From JBBTCX01 sp964494205 (GTDB lineage: Bacteria; Planctomycetota; Phycisphaerae; UBA1845): a stretch of 64,000 nucleotides of DNA. A program made the translations under genes and the position numbers. Each line of letters opens with the position of its first letter. Within the stretch, counting starts at the first letter, position 1. Where the stretch lies: contig CAZBRD010000014.1 of NCBI GenBank assembly GCA_964494205.1, positions 62,001-126,000 of the forward strand, in the 5' to 3' direction. This document shows positions 43,749 to 51,614 of the stretch, piece after piece. The notes below the pieces were generated by a model. The model worked only from the letters and a program-made list of their open reading frames with translations, ran no database searches and had not been told where the DNA came from.

Positions 43749-46102
43749 GGGACGATCTCCTTCGCGCGATGTTGTGCGACGATCGCCTGCCCCAGCGAAA
43801 TCCCGCCGTCGTTGGGCGGCACGAGGCGGTGCCAATATGGTTCAAATCCCGCGTGACGCAGCCGCGAAATCGCTAATTCGCTGAGTAATCTATTCTGAAA
43901 ACATCCGCCCGTAAGCACGATGCGACTCTCTCCTGACAATTGCGCAATACGCAGGATCATGGCGACTAAGGTGTTGTGAAAACGGCGGGCGACCACGCCC
44001 GCCGCGACGTTGTGCATCAATTCGTCGATGACGGCTGAAATCATGGGTCTCCAGTCGATGATCCACGGTCTGCCTTGTGCGCCTTCGCCGTATGCGAACG
44101 GGCCTGGCTGCGATTGCTCAACACCGAACTCATAAATGCCGTTGTCCGGATGTTCCATCGCGGCGAACTCAAGCTCCATGGCTGCGCGACCCTCGTCGTG
44201 CACGCGCTGGCGAATTCCTGCGATTGAAGCGACCGCATCGAACAATCGACCCATGCTCGACGTGAAGGGGCAGTTGACGCCCTGTTGCATTGCGCGACGG
44301 AGCACTTTGAGTTCCGCAGGGTGAAACGCGCCAATAGTTGCGAGGTCGCGTCTGTCAAAAACCGCATCGCCTAAAAGTGTGTAGAGCGCGCCCAATCCGC
44401 TGCGCCGCGGCTCGCGCGAGGCCGATTCGCCACCGGGCAGCGGAAAGGTCCGCAAGTGGGCCACTCGATCAAACGACCGTAAATCGCTTCTAAGGAATTC
44501 CCCGCCCCAAATCGTTCCATCGGGGCCAAATCCAGTGCCATCCCACGACACTCCAAGTACAGGTTCCTCGAGATTGTTTTCGACCATACACGATACGACG
44601 TGGGCGTGATGATGCTGCACACGTTCGATACTGCACTCGATCGACTCGGCGTATCTCGTAGAGAAATAATCGGGATGAAGGTCGCAGGCGACAACGGCGG
44701 GTGCGGCGTTATAGAGTTGAGGAATGTCTTTGACGGCTCGATCAAAGGCACCCACGGCCTCTTGCGTAACCAGATCGCCGATGTGCTGACTCAGGAAAAC
44801 CCCGTTCGATAGAGCTAGGGCGACAGTGCTCTTTTGATGCGCGCCCACCGCCAGGATGGGTTTCTTCGAGTTCGGGCAAGGAATGGGCAATGGAGCATAT
44901 CCTCTTGCTCGGCGGAGAATCGCTTCACGACCCCCGATGACATGAACAAGGGAATCATCCACGGGACGAACGATCGGGCGGTTGTGGACGAGAAACAGAT
45001 CGGCGATTCCACGGAGTCGCGTCACGGCTTCACGTTCATCGGTGCAGATCGGCTCATCAGAGAGGTTTCCGCTGGTGGCGACGACTGGAAAACCCAGTTC
45101 ACTCATGAGGAGATGGTGAAGCGGCGTGTACGGCAGCATGACACCGAAATATGGGTTTGCCGGGGCCACGTCGTCTGCCAAATGAATGTCGCAGTTTTCG
45201 CGCCGTTGCAGCAGCACAATGGGCGCCTGCAGCGATGCCAGCTGTTCGCGCTCGCATTCACCAAGCATGCAAAGCGACTCGGCATCGGCCACCGTGAGAA
45301 CCATTATCGCGAAAGGCTTTTCCGCGCGTGCCTTCCTACGACGGAGCTCGGCCACGGCGCTCGGCGAGCGCGCGTCGACTATCAGCTGGAATCCGCCCAA
45401 CCCCTTCAACGCGAGAATCTGACCGCGACGCACTACTCTCGCCGCGGCTAACAAGGCCTCGTCCTGTGCGTGCAGTTGGCGACCGCTCTCATCCCACAAT
45501 TCCAACTGTGGCCCGCAACACGGACATGCATTCGGTTGTGCATGGAAGCGGCGATCGGTTGGGTCGTCGTATTCACGGCGGCAGCGATCGCACATGACGA
45601 ACTTCTTCATCGAGGTATTCGCCCGATCATAGGGCAGCGCTTGAATAATCGAGAACCGTGGTCCGCAGTTCGTGCAGTTCGTGAACGGATAACGATACCG
45701 TCGATTAAGCGGATCGAGGATGTCCCGCAGGCAATCGTCGCACGTCGCGATGTCGGGGAGGACGAGTGCGTTTTTCAGACCCGACTGCCTGCTGTGGCGA
45801 ATCTCGAACGACGATGCACACTCGGGCGCGAGACTGATTGAGTCGCAAGATTGGATGATCGCGAGTCTCGGTTTTTCCGTGTTTAATCGAAGACGGAACT
45901 CGGAGAGTCGCTCGATTGTTCCTTCAACCTCGATTGTTACGCCCTGCGGAGTGTTCTCAACCCATCCTGCAAGCTGTAGAGATTTCGCCAGGCGATAGAC
46001 AAAGGGGCGAAACCCCACGCCCTGCACAGCGCCGTGCACCACGAGTCGACGTCGCTGCAACGGCACTACAGGGGTAGGCGGTATTGGTTTGGTGGGCAAC
46101 AT
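43739..46102 (-). CDS. hypF: Hydrogenase maturation carbamoyltransferase HypF
   Basis: 787 residues with the complete domain set: acylphosphatase (VVHGAVQGVGFRPFVYRLA, residues about 20-105), two zinc fingers (CDDCLRDI...CTNCGPRFSI and CDRCRREYDD...CPCCGP), a YrdC-like domain (about 210-400), and the Kae1-like carbamoyltransferase (HHAHVVSCMVENNL, VSWDGTGFGPDGTIWGGEFL). It activates carbamoyl phosphate and loads it onto the HypE cysteine. It lies three bases after hypA. Confidence 0.96.
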   Translation of the reverse strand: MLPTKPIPPTPVVPLQRRRLVVHGAVQGVGFRPFVYRLAKSLQLAGWVENTPQGVTIEVEGTIERLSEFRLRLNTEKPRLAIIQSCDSISLAPECASSFEIRHSRQSGLKNALVLPDIATCDDCLRDILDPLNRRYRYPFTNCTNCGPRFSIIQALPYDRANTSMKKFVMCDRCRREYDDPTDRRFHAQPNACPCCGPQLELWDESGRQLHAQDEALLAAARVVRRGQILALKGLGGFQLIVDARSPSAVAELRRRKARAEKPFAIMVLTVADAESLCMLGECEREQLASLQAPIVLLQRRENCDIHLADDVAPANPYFGVMLPYTPLHHLLMSELGFPVVATSGNLSDEPICTDEREAVTRLRGIADLFLVHNRPIVRPVDDSLVHVIGGREAILRRARGYAPLPIPCPNSKKPILAVGAHQKSTVALALSNGVFLSQHIGDLVTQEAVGAFDRAVKDIPQLYNAAPAVVACDLHPDYFSTRYAESIECSIERVQHHHAHVVSCMVENNLEEPVLGVSWDGTGFGPDGTIWGGEFLRSDLRSFDRVAHLRTFPLPGGESASREPRRSGLGALYTLLGDAVFDRRDLATIGAFHPAELKVLRRAMQQGVNCPFTSSMGRLFDAVASIAGIRQRVHDEGRAAMELEFAAMEHPDNGIYEFGVEQSQPGPFAYGEGAQGRPWIIDWRPMISAVIDELMHNVAAGVVARRFHNTLVAMILRIAQLSGESRIVLTGGCFQNRLLSELAISRLRHAGFEPYWHRLVPPNDGGISLGQAIVAQHRAKEIVPCV

Positions 46103-46105
46103 GGT

Positions 46106-46366
46106 CTACGCAACCTCGACACTCTCAAGGAGAATGTCCTGAGCGTTTGGATCCTCCGCATCTTCAGAAACTTCAACCGCCAGCGATGCCCCTTCGGCTT
46201 TCGTACCTTTGGTTCCATGTACAAAATGCTCACGAAAATGCCCGGCAGAGATATGGGCCAGTGCGCCGAGTCGGACTTTTACAGCCGTAACGCGCTCCGC
46301 GTCGTGTATGCGAGCCACGTCGTCGATTTTTCTGAGCAGATCAGCCATCAGCGAGAACTCATGCAT
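46106..46366 (-). CDS. hypA: HypA-like nickel chaperone lacking the zinc ribbon
   Basis: 86 residues. The N-terminus MHEFSLMADLLRKID keeps His2 and Glu3, the nickel ligands of HypA, and VKVRLGALAHISAGHFREHF matches the family core. The usual C-x-x-C ... C-x-x-C zinc-binding insert is absent. After LAVEVSED the chain runs through DPNAQDILLESVEVA, which corresponds to the last strand of the Ni domain. There is no cysteine at all. Normal HypA is about 113-118 residues. Nickel delivery is therefore likely but structurally altered. It overlaps the end of the protease gene by eight bases. Confidence 0.85.
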   Translation of the reverse strand: MHEFSLMADLLRKIDDVARIHDAERVTAVKVRLGALAHISAGHFREHFVHGTKGTKAEGASLAVEVSEDAEDPNAQDILLESVEVA

Positions 46367-46886
46367 GGAACACCTCCTGGGATTCGGGCGTGACCGTGGT
46401 CTTATCGTCGCCGAGTTCGGCGACGATTTGATTGACGACCCCGTCTACCGCTGCGGTCACCTCCGGTGAGAGCTCTTCTCCGGCGGTGAAGTTCCGGCCT
46501 TCAATGCCGAAGATGATTAACTTGACGGGCAATGTGCCCAGCTCACGTGAAAGCTCCACCGCTTCGGCGACGCTGAAGGCGTGTGTCGAGTAGTTGAAGA
46601 AATCGCTTGGAATGTGCCGCTTTCGCGCATCGAGGCGGTGTACACGACCGGCGGCGGAACCAGATCGAACCGCGTCGACAAGTATGACATGGTCGGCGCT
46701 CTGCCAGCGATCGATTAGTTGGGTGCCTTCGCCGGATAGTTCGATCACTGGTATCGCAGGACTCAGTTGCTTCAACCGCCGAACCACGACCAAGCCCACT
46801 GCGTCATCGCTTCGATACGGATTCCCAACGCCGACAATCAGGCGGCGTTCGGAAGAGCTTCGCAAGCGTTGGTGTTCGCCGGTCAA
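46359..46886 (-). CDS. [NiFe] hydrogenase maturation protease (HycI/HyaD type)
   Basis: 175 residues from TTG 46886, chosen because GGAG lies five bases upstream and the TTG overlaps the stop of the large-subunit gene (TTGA), implying coupled translation. The fold is clear: LIVGVGNPYRSDDAVG with the nickel-sensing Asp, HVILVDAVRSG, and the STHAFSVAEAVEL segment with the second metal ligand. It removes the C-terminal tail of the large subunit after nickel insertion. The large subunit here has a cleavable tail, consistent with this enzyme. Confidence 0.9.
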   Translation of the reverse strand: MTGEHQRLRSSSERRLIVGVGNPYRSDDAVGLVVVRRLKQLSPAIPVIELSGEGTQLIDRWQSADHVILVDAVRSGSAAGRVHRLDARKRHIPSDFFNYSTHAFSVAEAVELSRELGTLPVKLIIFGIEGRNFTAGEELSPEVTAAVDGVVNQIVAELGDDKTTVTPESQEVFHA

Positions 46887-48172
46887 TTTCGCTCCACTTT
46901 CAGCTTGAGAAAATGCGCCGAGCAGGAAATACACGGGTCGTAATTTCGGATGGCCTGCTCGCATTGCCATTGCAGCTCGTCGTCGGGCAGATCAAGGTTC
47001 GGCGCGACGAAATGCCATAGATCGCTTTCAATCGTTTTCTGGTTGACCGCGGTCGGCGAGACGATCTTGGCGTCCTGAATCGTGCCGCGATCGTCGATGG
47101 TATATCGATGATAGCAGATACCGCGCGGCGCTTCCGTGCAGCCATATCCCGTTCCCGCACGTGGCTCGATGGGAACAAAGGGTTGATCCGGTTCCTCGTA
47201 ATCCTCGATTAATCGCAACGCTTCTTCAAAGCTGAAAATGACTTCGACACCCCGAACAATGATACTCTGAAACGGATTGAAGCAACGCTTGTCCAGACCT
47301 GCCGACCGCGCGGCCTCCTTCGCAAGCGGCGTAAGTTGATCGTAGTTCATCGTGTAACGCGCCAGCGGGCCGACGTGGCACGCGCCGCGTCCGTTCACGT
47401 GCGTATGCAAAGCCGTCGAGTGCGGCAGATGCTCTTCGATGAGAATCTGATCATATTGGCTGATCGGTACATCGATTCCCTTATTGGAAATCAGTCGGCC
47501 TTCGTTGAATGGGTATTCTTCGGGATGCCGCAAGCAAACATATTCATAGTCCTGCTCGAAGTCGCGGAACTTCAGAGTCGACACAAACCGAAGTGTCTCC
47601 TGCGCAGCTTCGAGTCCCCATTTCAGCTCGTCCGTCATTGCGCGCAACTGCTGTTTCGTCGGCGTCTTGTAAAACCCACCGACGCGCACGTTGATTGGGT
47701 GAATCTCTCGACCGCCGATCAGCGCCATGATGTCGTTCCCGATTTTCTTCAACTTCAGGGCGCGCTTCACGATCTCCGGATGATCCTTGGCCATGGCGAT
47801 CGCGTCGGGATAGCCGAGGAAATCCGGCGCGTGCAGCATGGCCATGTGGAGGATGTGACTCTCGATCCACTCTCCGCAATAAAGAAGACGGCGGAGGTCG
47901 CGAATCGGTTTGGGGATCTGCGTACCGCAGATCATTTCCATGGCGTGGACTGCGCCCATCAAGTATGCGACGGGACAGATGCCGCAAATTCGCGCGGTGA
48001 TGTCGGGCGCTTCCATGAAGTCGCGTCCGCGCAAGAGTGCCTCAAAGAAACGCGGCGGCTCGAAGATCTTCAAGCGGACGTCCGACACCTTGCCTTCGTC
48101 GATGCGGATGTACAATGCTCCTTCACCTTCGACTCGAGCGATGTAATCGACCTTGATCGTCCGGCTATTCAT
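46883..48172 (-). CDS. [NiFe] hydrogenase large (alpha) subunit, group 3b-like
   Basis: 429 residues from ATG 48172 (MNSRTIKVDYIARVEGEG); the frame extends to 48238 without family support. The N-terminal nickel ligands lie in RICGICPVAY (residues about 61-70) and the C-terminal pair in DPCISCSAHFLKL, after whose His the tail is cut. Together they hold the Ni-Fe site. The protein lacks membrane or Tat features, and with the gamma and beta partners it forms a soluble NAD(P)-linked enzyme. Group 3b is assigned from gene order and the CPVAY form of the motif, not from a tree. Confidence 0.92.
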   Translation of the reverse strand: MNSRTIKVDYIARVEGEGALYIRIDEGKVSDVRLKIFEPPRFFEALLRGRDFMEAPDITARICGICPVAYLMGAVHAMEMICGTQIPKPIRDLRRLLYCGEWIESHILHMAMLHAPDFLGYPDAIAMAKDHPEIVKRALKLKKIGNDIMALIGGREIHPINVRVGGFYKTPTKQQLRAMTDELKWGLEAAQETLRFVSTLKFRDFEQDYEYVCLRHPEEYPFNEGRLISNKGIDVPISQYDQILIEEHLPHSTALHTHVNGRGACHVGPLARYTMNYDQLTPLAKEAARSAGLDKRCFNPFQSIIVRGVEVIFSFEEALRLIEDYEEPDQPFVPIEPRAGTGYGCTEAPRGICYHRYTIDDRGTIQDAKIVSPTAVNQKTIESDLWHFVAPNLDLPDDELQWQCEQAIRNYDPCISCSAHFLKLKVERN

Positions 48173-48944
48173 GACGACTGCTTTCCTTCTCGAACTCCCG
48201 CGCGGCGGCGTTAAATGTTCGCAGCGACCGAACGACATGCAGGTCAGTCACGCGAAGGCGGTCACGCCACCAGTCGGCCAGCGATGAGACGTTCGGCGTT
48301 TCTTTAGGTCCAAAACAGCCATAGCAACCGCGCGCGAACTTCGGACAGAGAGCGCCGCAACCAGCCTGGGTCACTGGCCCCATACAAGGTAACCCCTGCA
48401 CGACCATCACGCACGCTGTTCCTTGGCGCTTGCACTCCATACACACGCTGTAAGGCGGAATATTCGGTCGGCGACCGTGAAGGAATGCGCTGATGACCTC
48501 AAGTAATTGAGTCTTGTTGATCGGGCAGCCACGAAGTTCGAAGTCCACTTTCACATGATTCGCGATCGGCGTGGATTGGCGCAGCGTCTCGATGTACTGC
48601 GGCGAGGCATAGACGAGGCGGACGAAGTCGTTGACATCCTTGAAATTGCGCAGCGCCTGAATACCTCCAGCGGTCGCGCACGCGCCGATGGAGATCAGGA
48701 CCTTCGAATCCCGGCGAATTCTGTGTATGCGTTCTGCGTCATGCGGCGTGGTGATTGACCCTTCGACCAGCGACAGATCGTAAGGCCCGCCCACGACCGT
48801 CTTCGTGGCTTCGGGGAAGTAGGCGATGTCCACGGCGCCGACCACGTCGAGCAACTGTTCCTCGCAATCGAGAAGACTCAGCTGGCAACCGTCGCACGAC
48901 GCAAACTTCCAGACGGCCAACTTGGGTTTCTCAATACGGTGCAT
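48165..48944 (-). CDS. [NiFe] hydrogenase small (delta) subunit
   Basis: 259 residues from ATG 48944. It starts MHRIEKPKLAVWKFASCDGC, with the proximal cluster's first Cys pair (SCDGCQLSLLDCE), then GACATAGGIQALRNF and RGCPINKTQLLEVI. The C-terminal part has further cysteines (CMECKRQGTAC, LPCMGPVTQAGCGALCPKFA, CYGCFGP) for additional 4Fe-4S clusters. It passes electrons from the Ni-Fe site to the gamma subunit. The stop overlaps the large-subunit start by eight bases; the gap to the gamma gene is one base. Confidence 0.93.
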   Translation of the reverse strand: MHRIEKPKLAVWKFASCDGCQLSLLDCEEQLLDVVGAVDIAYFPEATKTVVGGPYDLSLVEGSITTPHDAERIHRIRRDSKVLISIGACATAGGIQALRNFKDVNDFVRLVYASPQYIETLRQSTPIANHVKVDFELRGCPINKTQLLEVISAFLHGRRPNIPPYSVCMECKRQGTACVMVVQGLPCMGPVTQAGCGALCPKFARGCYGCFGPKETPNVSSLADWWRDRLRVTDLHVVRSLRTFNAAAREFEKESSRHE

Positions 48945-48945
48945 G

Positions 48946-49812
48946 TTACAACTCCCTGATGTTAAGAAGATTCTCCACCCTGTCGTATCGAAACACCGGT
49001 CCGTCTTTGCAAATGAAGGCGGGGCCGTACTGACAATGCCCGCAGAACCCAATGGCGCATTTCATATTGCGCTCCATGGAGACGAATATCTGGTCTTTGT
49101 GTATTCCGAGCTGAGTCAGCGCCTTCACCGTGAAGCGCATCATTACCTCGGGACCGCACACGAGGGCCACAGTCCGGGCGGGATTCACTTCGATGTTGGG
49201 GATTAGCGTAGTGACAACTCCGATGTTGCCTTTCCACGACGGTCCGGCACGATCCACCGTCACCTTCACGTTTATGCCCGGCTCCGACGTGGGACACAGT
49301 AATTCGTCGGAGTAGAGCAAGTCATCTGATGTCCTGGCCCCGTACAGCAGATGCACATTTTCATAGTGCGTTCGGTTTCGCAACATGTGGTAAAGAACCG
49401 GTCGCAAAGGCGCGAGGCCGATGCCACCCGCCACAACGATGACATCCCGATATCGCAGGTCGTTCATCGGCCAGGGCTTGCCGAATGGTCCGCGTACACC
49501 AACCGTGTCGCCGCGTTTCAGCTGCGCCATCGCGCGCGTAACTGTGCCGGCTGCTCGAATCGTGTGAACTAGACGGTCTGTCCTGGCTGGGTCGCCGCTG
49601 ATCGAAATCGGCACTTCGCCGACACCGTACACGTAAAGCATGTTGAATTGGCCGGGCGCGAATTGGAAATCGGTGCGGCCTTGCTGAACTGCGAGTTCGA
49701 TCGTGAATGTATCGTGCGTCTCGCGCTTGAACCGTTGAACTTCGTGCCACTGCGGCAGCATCGGGTCCACATGGCGTACTACATCTGATCTGAAGTGTTC
49801 AGCCACGTACAT
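48946..49812 (-). CDS. Hydrogenase gamma subunit, FAD/NAD(P)-binding reductase
   Basis: 288 residues of the ferredoxin-NADP reductase/PyrK-like family. It has an FAD-binding beta-barrel (FAPGQFNMLYVYGVGEVPI), a nucleotide-binding GGIGLAPLRPVLYHML and VCGPEVMMRF. The C-terminal 2Fe-2S binding segment is CAIGFCGHCQYGPAFIC, near residues 250-268. It exchanges electrons between the hydrogenase core and NAD(P). It overlaps the end of the cyclic-nucleotide-domain gene by 14 bases. Confidence 0.93.
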   Translation of the reverse strand: MYVAEHFRSDVVRHVDPMLPQWHEVQRFKRETHDTFTIELAVQQGRTDFQFAPGQFNMLYVYGVGEVPISISGDPARTDRLVHTIRAAGTVTRAMAQLKRGDTVGVRGPFGKPWPMNDLRYRDVIVVAGGIGLAPLRPVLYHMLRNRTHYENVHLLYGARTSDDLLYSDELLCPTSEPGINVKVTVDRAGPSWKGNIGVVTTLIPNIEVNPARTVALVCGPEVMMRFTVKALTQLGIHKDQIFVSMERNMKCAIGFCGHCQYGPAFICKDGPVFRYDRVENLLNIREL

Positions 49813-50260
49813 GATACACGTCCAGTAGTTGAATTCTCGTCGCCTGCAAGCGCTGCACGATGATGGGGATGAACCGCTTCATCATCGCGTAACCGAAGTC
49901 CGGATAGGAATCAAACGAATCGCGCACCATGGCGGCGTCGAATGAAATCATTCGCGTGCGTGTCGTTGCCTGCGCATCAAAGTGCCATTGATGAGGCGGG
50001 ACGAGCCACGACCACCCGAGAACTTCGCCGGCGTTCAACGAATCAATCGTCACGGGTCCGCGTTCATTGGCGAAGATTTCGATGGCTACGGTTCCCTCGG
50101 CGATCAGATAGAACGCGTCGGCATCATCACCCTCGCGAATAATGAGTTCACGAGATTCGTACGACTCTTCGCGTGAACTGCGGACGAGCAAATCGAGGTA
50201 TTCCTCGTTGAGCCCTTCAAACAAAGGATGCGACTTCCATTCAAGACTTCGTGTTGACAT
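49799..50260 (-). CDS. Cyclic nucleotide-binding domain protein without a DNA-binding domain
   Basis: 153 residues from ATG 50260, fixed by GGAGG six bases upstream. A single CRP-like cyclic-nucleotide fold fills the protein (HPLFEGLNEEYLDLLV, REGDDADAFYLIAEGTVAIE, LNAGEVLGWSWL), and the helix at the end does not lead into a helix-turn-helix. It therefore cannot act like CRP/FNR. Lying between the beta and gamma subunit genes, and overlapping both, it may bind the hydrogenase as a regulatory subunit. The usual phosphate-binding Arg-Ser/Thr pair is unclear (GWSWLVPPHQWHF in its place), so ligand binding is uncertain. Confidence 0.88.
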   Translation of the reverse strand: MSTRSLEWKSHPLFEGLNEEYLDLLVRSSREESYESRELIIREGDDADAFYLIAEGTVAIEIFANERGPVTIDSLNAGEVLGWSWLVPPHQWHFDAQATTRTRMISFDAAMVRDSFDSYPDFGYAMMKRFIPIIVQRLQATRIQLLDVYHVRG

Positions 50261-51425
50261 AACGTTCCTCCAGCGGTGATTTCGCAGCATCGCTCGGTGA
50301 CTCACTCGCCCGAAGTGCCGCCACTTCCTGCGTCAAATCGATTCCAACGGGACACCAGGTAATGCACCGGCCGCAACCGACGCAGCCGATCATGCCGAAC
50401 TGATCCTGCCAGGTGGCGAGTTTGTGCATCAACCACTGGCGGTAACGAGACTTGGTTGTTGACCTGATGCTGCCGCCGACGATGTATGAGAAATCCATCG
50501 TGAAACATGAGTCCCACTTTCGCCACCGCTCGGCGTGATTGCCCGTCAAATCGGTCACGTCTTCTACCGTGGAGCAGAAGCAGGTGGGACAGACCATCGT
50601 GCAATTCGCACAGCTCAGGCAGGGCTGGGCGACTGTTTCCCATCGACTGTTCTCATAATTGCGATAGAGCAGTTCCTTCAAGTCGGTGGTCTGCATAGAC
50701 CTGCCCATACTTTTGGACGCGTTGGTCAATATGGCCTTGCGGCGATTCAAGTCCTCGTTGTTCGCGTCACGATGGTTCACAGTCTGGAGTATCGCTTCGC
50801 CGCGATCGCTGCCGACTTGAACGATGAACTCATGGCTGCCGTCTTGGATCACCTCGGTCAGTGCCAAGTCGAACCCTTGTGTGGCTTCGGGGCCCGTGGA
50901 CATGGACGCACAGAAGCAGGTCGAAGCCGGCTCGCCGCAATTGACGGCCACAATGAAAATATGGCTGCGGCGGGATTCGTAGTGGGTGTCGACAAACGAG
51001 CCCTGCGTGAAAACCTCGTCCTGAATCGCGAGGGCGGCTAGCTCGCATGGCCGAACTGCGATGAACGCTCTCTTGACGACATCGGGATTTTCCGGAATGG
51101 CCTGGATCTGCTTCCCGTTGCACTCGACTTGATAGAGCCGCTGCAATGGTGGAAAGAGGTACTTCTTCCAAGAGTGCGGACCTACGACGTAGCCGAAAAG
51201 GGCTTCATCCTCACGCCGCTCCAGTCTGTATTCACCTGGCGACTGTCGGTCGGCCAAGCCGATGGGAAGATCCGTGATGGACTGGATTTCGTCGTGGACA
51301 ATCGCCTGATCGATCACTCTGGGGCCGACCAGCGTGTATCCCTGCGATTTAAGGGCGGAGAAGAGGTCGCCGAGTCCCTTGCGATCAATGACCCTCATCA
51401 CACGCGCCTGCTCGGAGAGTTTCAT
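50241..51425 (-). CDS. Hydrogenase beta subunit, 4Fe-4S protein
   Basis: 394 residues related to the beta subunit of sulfhydrogenase and to anaerobic sulfite reductase subunit A. Two cluster-binding motifs are visible: CLSCANCTMVCPTCFC (around residues 267-283) and CVGCGRCITWCPVG (around 346-360). It is the first gene of the operon and links the gamma reductase to the delta subunit. No signal peptide. About 190 bp separate it from the upstream CoA-transferase gene. Confidence 0.92.
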   Translation of the reverse strand: MKLSEQARVMRVIDRKGLGDLFSALKSQGYTLVGPRVIDQAIVHDEIQSITDLPIGLADRQSPGEYRLERREDEALFGYVVGPHSWKKYLFPPLQRLYQVECNGKQIQAIPENPDVVKRAFIAVRPCELAALAIQDEVFTQGSFVDTHYESRRSHIFIVAVNCGEPASTCFCASMSTGPEATQGFDLALTEVIQDGSHEFIVQVGSDRGEAILQTVNHRDANNEDLNRRKAILTNASKSMGRSMQTTDLKELLYRNYENSRWETVAQPCLSCANCTMVCPTCFCSTVEDVTDLTGNHAERWRKWDSCFTMDFSYIVGGSIRSTTKSRYRQWLMHKLATWQDQFGMIGCVGCGRCITWCPVGIDLTQEVAALRASESPSDAAKSPLEERYVNTKS

Positions 51426-51614
51426 GGTTCGCCAACACCTTCAGCTGCCTCGAAATGCGATCGGGATCTCACAAGAAGCTTAACGCAGCCCACAGTGGGC
51501 AAGTCCCGATGCATAGGGTTTTCAACGTTTTGCAACTAAGGATTAGTGAGCAATTCCCGTGCCGGAAGATGTGCAAAGAGCAAATCGGACCCATTCTCTA
51601 TGAAGAAAGGGATA
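51426..51614. promoter_or_regulatory. Probable promoter region of the hydrogenase operon
   Basis: This 189-bp gap is the only sizeable space before the 11-gene operon. I see no CRP or FNR box; a short palindrome gcccac-a-gtgggc lies at 51489-51501. It could equally hold the end of the CoA-transferase transcript. Confidence 0.4.

Noticed and set aside
47336..48214. A 292-codon plus-strand frame
   Set aside because: Opposite to the hydrogenase large subunit; no domain.
49799..50260. CRP/FNR-type transcription factor
   Set aside because: The chain ends after the cyclic-nucleotide fold; there is no helix-turn-helix.
51426..51614. CRP or FNR operator before the hydrogenase operon
   Set aside because: No TGTGA-N6-TCACA or TTGAT-N4-ATCAA pattern was found; only a short unrelated palindrome.
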